From NCBI GenBank assembly GCA_020721025.1, contig DYNO01000056.1, positions 1 to 17,014 of the forward strand: 17,014 nt of DNA, in the 5' to 3' direction. How positions within the stretch are numbered: the stretch's first letter is position 1; each line of letters opens with the position of its first letter. The stretch comes from Thiomargarita sp. (GTDB lineage Bacteria; Pseudomonadota; Gammaproteobacteria; Beggiatoales; Beggiatoaceae). Shown piece after piece: positions 1 to 7,002 of this stretch. The position numbers and the translations under genes are program-made. A model generated the notes under the pieces. The model saw only the letters and a program-made list of their open reading frames with translations. It did not search any database and was not told the origin of the DNA.

Positions 1-170
1 TGACGCTTTGCTTATATACCCTATTCTTGCTGTCTGAATCGACTGTGCATCTATTGGTAAGCCTCCGCCAAAATAAACGAACTGTTTGCGTTCAAATAAA
101 AAATCCTATTTAAAAACAGAACGTGAGACAGATTTCTTAAAAATTGGCGAAGGCATTGTCTGCGACAGAG

Positions 171-1352
171 TTATTTCAAAATCGTTTGCAGTCTTTCCAT
201 CGCTTTCTGCAAATTTTCCATGCTTGTTGCGAAAGAAATACGCATATACCCTTCGGCACCAAAGGCTGAACCCGGTACCAATGCCACACTGGCTTTTTCA
301 ATCAAAAATTCGCCTAATTCCAAATCGTTTTGCATCCCCAAACGAGCAATCACTTTTTGAAAACTGGGGAAGATATAAAACGTTCCTTGACTGGGTAAAC
401 ATTCCACTCCATTGATTTTTAACAATTCTGCCAATACAAAATCATGGCGTTGTTTAAACACCATCACCATATCCTTGATAAATCCTTGATCACCTTCCAA
501 TCCGGCTTGTGCTGCGTATTGTGAAATGGAAGTTGGATTTGAAGTGCTTTGCGATTGAATGTTAGTCATCGCTTGAATCAAGGGTTCAGGTCCCGCAGCA
601 TAACCAATCCGCCATCCTGTCATCGCATAGGCTTTTGAAACACCATTCAATACGATAGTCCGTTCATATAACGCAGGACATTGATTTAAAATGTTTTGAA
701 ACGGTGCCCCTTCCCACAATACATGTTCATACATATCGTCAGTCGCTACAAAAACATGCGGGTGCTTCAACAGTACATCACCAAGGGCTTTTAATTCATC
801 ATTGGTGTAATGTACGCCCGTAGGATTTGATGGACTATTGATGACAAACAATTTGGTTTTTGCCGTAATTGCTGCGTCCAGTTGAGCCGGTGTGAGTTTA
901 AAGCCTTGTTTAATATCCGCTTCAACAATCACAGGAGTTGCCCCTGCTAATAACACCATATCAGGATAGGAAACCCAATAAGGCGCAGGAATGATCACTT
1001 CGTCACCCGGATTTAAAAAGGCTTGTGCAAGGTTATAAAAACTCTGTTTTCCCCCGCATGACACCAAAATTTGTTTCAAGCCGTAATCTAATTGATTCTC
1101 ACGTTTAAATTTTTCGAGCACCGCCTTTTTTAAACCGGGCGTACCATCGACGGGCGTATATTTGGTAAATCCTTTCTTTAACGCATCAATTGCCGCATCT
1201 TTGATATGTTGTGGCGTATCGAAATCGGGTTCTCCCGCGCCCAATCCGACAATATCTTGCCCCGCCGCCTTGAGGGCAGCCGCACGCGCAGTGACTGCCA
1301 ACGTAGGTGAGGGTTTGATTGAAAGCACACGTTCAGATAATTGCAAGTTCAC
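171..1352 (-). CDS. aspC: Aspartate aminotransferase-type class I aminotransferase
   Basis: Pyridoxal-phosphate enzyme that most likely exchanges amino groups between aspartate and 2-oxoglutarate in the cytoplasm. The 393-residue length fits the bacterial aspartate aminotransferase subgroup of class I. Visible motifs are NSPSNPTG (about 172-179), the cofactor lysine K240 in SKAYAMTGWRIGY, and R371 in MRISFATS, expected to bind the substrate carboxylate. I chose the GTG start at 1352 because a GGAGG site (1358-1362 read on the minus strand) lies 5 bases upstream. An in-frame ATG at 1391 would add 13 residues but ignores that site. It is the only minus-strand gene and is divergent from feoB. 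Substrate specificity within class I (aspartate, tyrosine, prephenate) cannot be settled by motifs alone; the family call is firm. Confidence 0.93.
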   Translation of the reverse strand: MNLQLSERVLSIKPSPTLAVTARAAALKAAGQDIVGLGAGEPDFDTPQHIKDAAIDALKKGFTKYTPVDGTPGLKKAVLEKFKRENQLDYGLKQILVSCGGKQSFYNLAQAFLNPGDEVIIPAPYWVSYPDMVLLAGATPVIVEADIKQGFKLTPAQLDAAITAKTKLFVINSPSNPTGVHYTNDELKALGDVLLKHPHVFVATDDMYEHVLWEGAPFQNILNQCPALYERTIVLNGVSKAYAMTGWRIGYAAGPEPLIQAMTNIQSQSTSNPTSISQYAAQAGLEGDQGFIKDMVMVFKQRHDFVLAELLKINGVECLPSQGTFYIFPSFQKVIARLGMQNDLELGEFLIEKASVALVPGSAFGAEGYMRISFATSMENLQKAMERLQTILK

Positions 1353-1814
1353 AAAAACCTCCGTTATCGTTAATGAAATTTGATTAAACAAAAACGGATT
1401 AGTCTATCATAGAAATGAAAAGTAACGCAGTTGATTTCAAAATGATCAATAGAGCAAGTACATATAAAATTTTTCGATTTCAACGATTTAAAAAAGTAGC
1501 GATGATAAATTCAAGTAAAATATGAACTATAAATGACTGATTTTAAAGGTTGCGTCAAGGTTGTGCGTTTGCCCTAGCGCATCTAAAATCTATTTGACGT
1601 AAAGTTTTATAAAAATAATTTTTGATTTCAAAGAATTAGAAATGTGAACCACCAAAAAATATTTTTGCCGCTTGACAGCGAGAAATCAACTATTTTTTTT
1701 AATTCTAGGTGTTATGCAGTTCAAACCTAATTGTTCGATATTTCAGTAAAATCAATTGAATAGCGTTTCAACTGCGTAACTCTTATATTGAATTTTTGCT
1801 TTGGTATAACCAGA
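1353..1814. other. Divergent AT-rich control region between aminotransferase gene and feoB
   Basis: No convincing gene is present. For the minus-strand aminotransferase gene, a weak -10-like TATGAT (1406-1411, minus strand) lies about 50 bases before the GTG. A perfect TTGACA occurs on the plus strand at 1672-1677 but has no good -10 at normal spacing. An imperfect inverted repeat (TTGCGTCAA 1550-1558, TTGACGTAA 1594-1602) encloses a smaller TGCG/CGCA pair and could form a hairpin. The feoB reading frame stays open back to 1788, but that part looks non-coding. Confidence 0.5.
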
Positions 1815-1834
1815 TTTGAAAAACGCAACATTCT

Positions 1835-1853
1835 CCAAATAAGAATCATTATC
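1835..1853 (+). promoter_or_regulatory. feoB operator: Fur-box-like operator, copy 1
   Basis: The sequence ccaaataagaatcattatc matches 14 of 19 positions of the classical Fur box GATAATGATAATCATTATC, including ten in a row at the 3' end. Position ahead of a ferrous iron transporter supports iron-dependent repression by Fur. A possible -10 TATCAT (1850-1855) overlaps the site. Binding itself is inference. Confidence 0.7.
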
Positions 1854-1897
1854 ATTTACAATACACACTCACTTTACTTTGAAAAACGCAACATTCT

Positions 1898-1916
1898 CCA
1901 AATAAGAATCATTATC
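1898..1916 (+). promoter_or_regulatory. feoB operator: Fur-box-like operator, copy 2
   Basis: Identical to the copy 63 bases upstream, with the same 14 of 19 match to the Fur consensus. It lies 42 bases before the feoB ATG. Which copy carries the active promoter cannot be told from sequence. Confidence 0.7.
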
Positions 1917-1958
1917 ATTTACAATACACACTCACTTTACTATGAGCACAGCACGACT

Positions 1959-4262
1959 ATGAGTCATTTTACCATTGGAATCGTCGGCAATCCTAACTGC
2001 GGAAAAACGACATTATTCAACGTTTTAACCGGTTCAAATCAACAAGTGGGCAACTGGCCCGGCGTAACCGTTGATCGCAAAGTAGGTTATTACACTCACA
2101 CCGCCAACGAAATTGAAATTGTTGATTTACCCGGTATTTATTCATTGGATGTGGCACCGGGAACGACCTCGTTGGATGAACAAATTTCGCAAGACTACAT
2201 TTTATCAGGCGAAGCCCATCTCATTGTTAATATTGTCGATGCTTCTAATTTAGAGCGCAATCTTTATTTAACCACGCAACTGTTAGAAATGCACGTTCCG
2301 ATGATTATCGCAGTCAACATGACAGATATTGCCCAACAACGCGGGATTCAGCTAAATTTAGCCATGTTATCGCAACAATTGGGAGTACAAGTTCTACCGA
2401 TCAGCGCGACGCGGAAAGAAGGAATTTCGGTATTAAAACAAGTGATTGACGAAGCCTCCCAATCCGCGAAACCATCCAATATTAAAGTGACTTATCCCGC
2501 TGCTATCGAACAAGCCATTGCCATTTTGCAGCCTTCCGTGATGCAACAGCTTCCAGTGGAAAAAGCCGCTCATGCTCGTTGGATCAGCTTGAAATTATTA
2601 GAAAATGATGCCTCCGTCAAGCACTTTTTACAACATACCGTTGATGGACAAGTGGCTCAATTACAAGAAAAAATTTCTAGCGAACTGGAAGAAGATGTCG
2701 ATATTTTAGTCGCAGACAGCCGTTACACATTTATCAGCACGTTAATTCAAACCACAGTCAAAAAAACGGCAAAAGTCAGTCGCACCTTGTCAGATAAAAT
2801 TGATCAAGTGGTCTTGAACCGTTTGTTTGGTATCCCAATTTTTCTGCTCGTGATGTATTTAATGTTTATGTTCACCATCAACATCGGTGGTGCGTTTATT
2901 GACTTTTTCGATATCTTGGTCGGTACATTATTAGTCGATGGACTGGGGAATTGGCTCAATTCTATCGGCTCCCCGACGTGGTTAACGACCCTGTTGGCTT
3001 CTGGCGTAGGTGGTGGAATTCAAGTTGTCGCGACCTTCATTCCAATTATCGGATTTCTATATTTATTTTTATCATTTCTTGAAGATTCAGGCTATATGGC
3101 GCGTGCGGCGTTCGTCATGGACAGATTTATGCGTTTTATCGGTTTACCCGGCAAATCCTTCGTCCCACTCATCGTCGGTTTTGGTTGCAACGTACCCGCA
3201 GTCATGGCGACCAGAACGCTGGAAAGTCAACAAGATCGCATTTTAACCATCATGATGATTCCCTTCATGTCATGTGGTGCGCGCTTGCCCGTGTATGCCC
3301 TATTTGCCGCAGCATTTTTCCCCGTCGGTGGACAAAATTTAGTTTTTGCTTTATATCTCTTTGGGATAGCGATAGCTGTATTCACTGGGTTGTTGATGAA
3401 AATGACGTTATTCAAAGGCGAAGCTTCGTCATTTGTCATGGAACTTCCCCCTTATCATCTTCCTACGTTATACGGAATTTTATTACGCACTTGGGATAGA
3501 TTAAAAAACTTTATTTTTCGTGCCGGTCAAGTGATTGTTCCGATGGTAGTTTTAATTGCATTTTTAAACTCTTGGGGGACAGATGGCAGTTTTGGCAATG
3601 AAAATAGCAATAAATCAGTCTTAAGCCAAATCGGACGCAGTTTAACTCCCGCATTTGAACCGATGGGCATTCATGAAGAAAACTGGGCGGCAACCGTGGG
3701 AATTTTCACCGGCGTGCTGGCAAAAGAAGTGGTTGTCGGGACATTGGATGCAATTTACAGTCAGTTGGGCGAGGCGGACGCGGGCGAGCAGGCAGAAGCC
3801 CCTCCCTTTGATTTACAGCAGGGTATTTTCAACGCATTGAATAGTATCCCAAATAATTTATCCGATGTTGCCAACAGTATTCTTGATCCCTTCGGTTTGC
3901 GAGTCATTAACAAAGATGAACTGACAGAATCTCAAGGGGTACATAATGCAACGTTTGGGGCAATGGTGACACGATTTGACGGACAAGCGGGGGCATTTGC
4001 GTATTTATTGTTTATTTTGCTGTACATGCCATGCGTTGCGACGATTGCTGTGGTTTATCGGGAAACGAATTTAAAAATCACGATCTTGGTCTCACTGTGG
4101 ATTACGGGAATTGCGTATTTCATCGCGGTCGCATTTTATCAATTGGCAAATATTGAAAAACACCCCATGCAATCTCTCGGTTGGACGCTGAGTTTGGTGT
4201 TGATTTTTGTTATAATGATGGCATTTTTACGCCACTATGGCAATAAGTCGGTTTCGCGCTAG
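1959..4262 (+). CDS. feoB: Ferrous iron transport protein B (FeoB)
   Basis: Inner-membrane ferrous iron transporter with a cytoplasmic GTPase domain. From the ATG at 1959 it has 767 residues, close to the usual size. G-protein motifs are clear: G1 GNPNCGKTT (10-18), G3 DLPG (56-59) and G4 NMTD (120-123). These are followed by a helical spacer and a multi-span membrane part with Gate-type segments, including GFGCNVPAVMATRT. The frame is open upstream to 1788, but that stretch is the duplicated Fur-box DNA, so I reject the longer form. The start has no strong ribosome site; a six-codon frame (1942-1962) overlaps it as ATGA, which might couple translation. No feoA or feoC is seen nearby. Fur repression is likely from the two operator-like sites. 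Confidence 0.96.
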   Translation: MSHFTIGIVGNPNCGKTTLFNVLTGSNQQVGNWPGVTVDRKVGYYTHTANEIEIVDLPGIYSLDVAPGTTSLDEQISQDYILSGEAHLIVNIVDASNLERNLYLTTQLLEMHVPMIIAVNMTDIAQQRGIQLNLAMLSQQLGVQVLPISATRKEGISVLKQVIDEASQSAKPSNIKVTYPAAIEQAIAILQPSVMQQLPVEKAAHARWISLKLLENDASVKHFLQHTVDGQVAQLQEKISSELEEDVDILVADSRYTFISTLIQTTVKKTAKVSRTLSDKIDQVVLNRLFGIPIFLLVMYLMFMFTINIGGAFIDFFDILVGTLLVDGLGNWLNSIGSPTWLTTLLASGVGGGIQVVATFIPIIGFLYLFLSFLEDSGYMARAAFVMDRFMRFIGLPGKSFVPLIVGFGCNVPAVMATRTLESQQDRILTIMMIPFMSCGARLPVYALFAAAFFPVGGQNLVFALYLFGIAIAVFTGLLMKMTLFKGEASSFVMELPPYHLPTLYGILLRTWDRLKNFIFRAGQVIVPMVVLIAFLNSWGTDGSFGNENSNKSVLSQIGRSLTPAFEPMGIHEENWAATVGIFTGVLAKEVVVGTLDAIYSQLGEADAGEQAEAPPFDLQQGIFNALNSIPNNLSDVANSILDPFGLRVINKDELTESQGVHNATFGAMVTRFDGQAGAFAYLLFILLYMPCVATIAVVYRETNLKITILVSLWITGIAYFIAVAFYQLANIEKHPMQSLGWTLSLVLIFVIMMAFLRHYGNKSVSR

Positions 4263-4305
4263 TTTTTTAACCGCTTTTCCCCCAAATATTCACAGAGAGA
4301 ACACG

Positions 4306-5586
4306 ATGCACGGGCGCAAAATAGCAGTCATTGGATTGGGTTATGTCGGCTTACCTGTGGCAGTCGCGTTTGCACGACAAGGACAAGTGATTGGTTTTGA
4401 TGTCAATTCCGAACGGCTTGCGGCACTGCAACAAGGAGTCGATATGACGGGAGAATTGGCGGATGGTTGGCATTCTGAAAATTTAATTTTTACCGATCAA
4501 CCAGATATGCTGCAACATGCCGATTTTTACATTATCGCTGTGCCTACTCCCGTTGATGTGCAAAAACAACCTGATTTGCTGCCCGTGCTGAAGGCTTCTA
4601 AAACAGTTGGTAATTATGTGAAGACGGGTGACATTGTAGTTTATGAATCAACGGTTTATCCCGGTGCGACCGAAGAAATGTGCATTCCCGTGCTAGAACG
4701 GCAATCTCAGTTACGTTGTGGGGTTGAGTTTAGCGTGGGCTATTCGCCGGAGCGGATTAATCCCGGTGATAAAACTCATGATTTAACCAACGTGATCAAG
4801 GTGGTGTCCGGCTGCGATGCGACAACTTTGGAAATCGTGGCGCAAGTCTATGAATCTGTGGTAAATGCTGGCGTGCATCGTGCCAATAGTATCAAGGTCG
4901 CGGAAGCGGCAAAAGTGATTGAAAATACCCAGCGGGATGTGAATATTGCACTCATCAATGAATTAGCGATGATTTTCAATCGGTTAGGTATGGATACGCA
5001 AGAAGTATTGGCGGCGGCGCGTACCAAGTGGAATTTTCTCCCTTTTACTCCGGGCTTGGTGGGGGGACATTGTATCGGCGTTGACCCTTACTATTTGGTG
5101 CATAAAGCGCAACAAGTGGGTTATCAACCGCAATTAATTCCCGCCGCGCGCAGTTTAAATGAAGGGATGGGAGATTTTATTGCATCGAAAATCATTGAGT
5201 TATTGGTACGAAGCGGATGTTTGATTCAACAAAGTACTGTGACGATTTTTGGTTTGGCATTTAAGGAAAATGTGAGCGATTTGCGGAATACGCGGGTGGT
5301 GGATATCGCAAGAATGTTGCAAAAACAAGGAATTACCGTGCAAATTCACGATCACTTGATTAATATGGATGACGCATGGCAAGAATATGAAATCCGAGTG
5401 CAAACTTTGCCGCGTTTACGTCCGGCGCAATGTGTGGTTTTGGCGGTGGCACATGACATGTATTTAGAATGGACATGGCAGCAGTGGACGCGCTTTTTGG
5501 AGCAGGAACGCGGGGTAATCATTGATGTGAAAGGCGTTTTACCGCGGGATACGGTGCCAGAACAGGTGACATTGTGGCGGTTATGA
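4306..5586 (+). CDS. tviB: UDP-N-acetylhexosamine 6-dehydrogenase, TviB/WbpO type
   Basis: NAD-dependent dehydrogenase of the UDP-glucose/GDP-mannose dehydrogenase family, expected to oxidise C6 of a UDP-N-acetylhexosamine to the uronic acid for surface polysaccharide. The 426-residue protein opens with a Rossmann motif GLGYVGLP (10-17). Other family motifs are VPTPVD (79-84), ESTVYPGATEE (114-124) and YSPERINPGD (146-155), and the catalytic cysteine is C256 in GGHCIGVDPYY. I chose the ATG at 4306, preceded by GAGAGA, because it sits directly before the Rossmann strand; a frame start at 4237 would overlap the end of feoB. It lies 43 bases after feoB and could be co-transcribed. No epimerase or glycosyltransferase is next to it, so the polymer served is unknown. 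The exact sugar is inferred. Confidence 0.9.
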   Translation: MHGRKIAVIGLGYVGLPVAVAFARQGQVIGFDVNSERLAALQQGVDMTGELADGWHSENLIFTDQPDMLQHADFYIIAVPTPVDVQKQPDLLPVLKASKTVGNYVKTGDIVVYESTVYPGATEEMCIPVLERQSQLRCGVEFSVGYSPERINPGDKTHDLTNVIKVVSGCDATTLEIVAQVYESVVNAGVHRANSIKVAEAAKVIENTQRDVNIALINELAMIFNRLGMDTQEVLAAARTKWNFLPFTPGLVGGHCIGVDPYYLVHKAQQVGYQPQLIPAARSLNEGMGDFIASKIIELLVRSGCLIQQSTVTIFGLAFKENVSDLRNTRVVDIARMLQKQGITVQIHDHLINMDDAWQEYEIRVQTLPRLRPAQCVVLAVAHDMYLEWTWQQWTRFLEQERGVIIDVKGVLPRDTVPEQVTLWRL

Positions 5587-5621
5587 TTTGAAATCATCCG
5601 TCCTGTTTCAATTTCAAGTAG

Positions 5622-5688
5622 TAAGATAATCAAATAGATATTTTTCGACAATCATCTGAACCGTTTTAAAATTCAACTGATTATCTTA
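5622..5688. repeat. 11-bp perfect inverted repeat in the gap before the carbonic anhydrase gene
   Basis: TAAGATAATCA at 5622-5632 is exactly complementary to TGATTATCTTA at 5678-5688, with 45 bases between. It could be a regulator site or the stem of a leader structure. No run of T follows, so a classical terminator is unlikely. Confidence 0.5.
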
Positions 5689-5769
5689 GTCATTAAAATC
5701 TATCAAGTTGTAACACGTTATCAACATTGTTGGCACGTGACTTCAATTTTATCCATAAGGAATATAGCC

Positions 5770-6522
5770 ATGCGACATAGAAAATTATTACTGGTATCTA
5801 CCTTTATCTTATTCACATCAAGTAGTTATGCGAAAGATCATGCTCACTGGGCTTATGAGGGTAGCATGGGACCGGAAAAATGGGGAAAATTATCTGAAGA
5901 ATTCGCAACTTGCGCTATCGGTAAGCAACAATCCCCCATCGACATTCCATCTGACAAGGCGGTTCAGAAAGATTTGCCCCCGTTGCAGTTTGGTTATCAA
6001 CCGATTCCATTGGGCGTGCAAAATAATGGGCATACCATCTATGTGGCAGCGGATAAGGGCGGAAAATTGACGCTTGATCAACAGAGTTATTCCTTGGCAC
6101 AGTTTCATTTTCATGCACCTAGCGAGGAAGCGGTTGATGGCAAGCGTGCTGATATGGTGGCGCATTTCGTCCATAAAAATGACAAGGGTGAACTCTTGGT
6201 CGTGGCGTTGTTCTTGAATCAGGGTGCGGCAAATGGGGAATTAGATAAGATTTGGCAGGTGCTTCCTAAGCAAGAGGGGGAATTACAACAACATGCAGAA
6301 ATTTCCGTTGACATCGCGAAGTTGTTGCCAGAATCGAAGCAATATTATAGTTTTATGGGATCGTTGACCACGCCGCCATGCACTGAATCGGTGAAATGGG
6401 TGGTGTTAAAATCCCCTGTAACTTTGTCAGCCGAGCAGTTAAAAACCTTTCAGACGCTGTATCCGCATAATGCCCGTCCATTGCAACCAGTAGGAGAGCG
6501 GGAAATTGCAGTTTCTAAATAG
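5770..6522 (+). CDS. cah: Periplasmic alpha-carbonic anhydrase
   Basis: Zinc enzyme interconverting carbon dioxide and bicarbonate, exported to the periplasm. The 250-residue precursor starts with a signal peptide: basic MRHRK, a hydrophobic core, and a likely cut after SSYA (residue 21). Alpha-class landmarks are QSPIDI (54-59), zinc ligands H113 and H115 in FHFHAPSEE and H132 in MVAHFVH, a proton-shuttle histidine H88 in NNGHT, and SLTTPPCTE near the end. C48 and C204 are placed for the family's disulfide. The ATG at 5770 has AAGGA about 8 bases upstream; a frame start at 5737 would hide the signal peptide. It stands alone as a transcription unit. A role in inorganic carbon supply for an autotroph is plausible but inferred. 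Confidence 0.95.
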   Translation: MRHRKLLLVSTFILFTSSSYAKDHAHWAYEGSMGPEKWGKLSEEFATCAIGKQQSPIDIPSDKAVQKDLPPLQFGYQPIPLGVQNNGHTIYVAADKGGKLTLDQQSYSLAQFHFHAPSEEAVDGKRADMVAHFVHKNDKGELLVVALFLNQGAANGELDKIWQVLPKQEGELQQHAEISVDIAKLLPESKQYYSFMGSLTTPPCTESVKWVVLKSPVTLSAEQLKTFQTLYPHNARPLQPVGEREIAVSK

Positions 6523-6555
6523 ATGATAATGCGACAAAATTTAGTAGAGAGATTC

Positions 6556-6588
6556 AAACCTGTCAGGTTTCAGAAACTTAACAGGTTT
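6556..6588. repeat. 33-bp interspersed palindromic element, copy A
   Basis: Two 15-base arms, aaacctgtcaggttt (6556-6570) and aaacttaacaggttt (6574-6588), flank a 3-base spacer. Thirteen of 15 positions are complementary. It lies 33 bases after the carbonic anhydrase stop and matches a second copy at the right edge of the window at 27 of 33 positions. It could act as a transcript end or be a REP/MITE-like repeat; no T-run follows. Confidence 0.75.
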
Positions 6589-7002
6589 AAAATAACATCA
6601 ATAATTCAGAACTCGTTGATTTTAACACAGTGTCATAAAAAAACTGCTCACCGGATTCAACCTAAATATTAATCTTCATTTAAGAAAGATGAGTTTACGA
6701 TAGCTTGACTCCTTTCTGTCAATCTAACTCCTTGTGTCACATCAATTTCTTGCTTAATATGCACATTCAAGCAAAATGCGTGTAAAATGTCGGCAACTTG
6801 GTGCGCTGCTCCACAATGTTTCGGACAGTTTCAATGTTTAAATTTCAATGAGTGGGATAATCAAACCGATATAACTAACTTGTTGAATTTAAAAGTAACT
6901 TTAAAAATCTGTCTGAATCCTTGCTGAAGTAAACATCATGAAAATAACAACCACCTTATTGCTTATTATTTTAAAGTCAACAGTTTACCAGCAACGCTTG
7001 AC
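6589..7002. other. Gap upstream of hemA with possible promoter and decayed reading frame
   Basis: No firm gene. The best promoter-like pair is TGCACA (6760-6765) and TAAAAT (6783-6788) with 17 bases between, about 215 bases before hemA. On the minus strand 53 codons are open from 6830 to a TAA at 6669-6671, with protein-like composition but no ATG and a stop just upstream. A 29-codon frame (6938-7027) runs into hemA. All are weak individually. Confidence 0.4.

Larger units (their letters stand above)
1815..1940. repeat. 63-bp exact tandem duplication upstream of feoB
   Basis: Two identical 63-bp units sit head to tail at 1815-1877 and 1878-1940. I compared them base by base and found no difference. 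Each unit contains a Fur-box-like sequence and ends 18 bases before the chosen feoB start. Because 63 is a multiple of three, the feoB frame stays open through both copies and would give a repeated 21-residue peptide if translated, which can mislead automatic start calls. Exact identity suggests a recent duplication. Confidence 0.97.

Noticed and set aside
1672..1677. Perfect TTGACA as a feoB promoter
   Set aside because: No acceptable -10 lies 16-18 bases downstream; only T-runs are present.
1815..1940. CRISPR-like repeat
   Set aside because: Only two units, directly adjacent with no spacer, and no cas genes.
1788..1958. N-terminal extension of FeoB by 57 residues
   Set aside because: The stretch is the tandem-duplicated Fur-box DNA and the GTPase domain begins directly after the ATG at 1959; the added peptide repeats itself and fits no FeoB feature.
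4237..4305. Earlier start of the sugar dehydrogenase overlapping feoB
   Set aside because: The Rossmann fold begins right after the ATG at 4306, which has a purine-rich GAGAGA upstream; the extension has no family support.
5583..5597. Palindrome atgatttgaaatcat over the sugar dehydrogenase stop as a terminator
   Set aside because: There is only one base between the arms, so it cannot form an RNA hairpin loop, and no T-run follows.
6523..6675. 50-codon plus-strand frame after the carbonic anhydrase stop
   Set aside because: It runs through the 33-bp palindrome, lacks a ribosome site and has no protein-like pattern.
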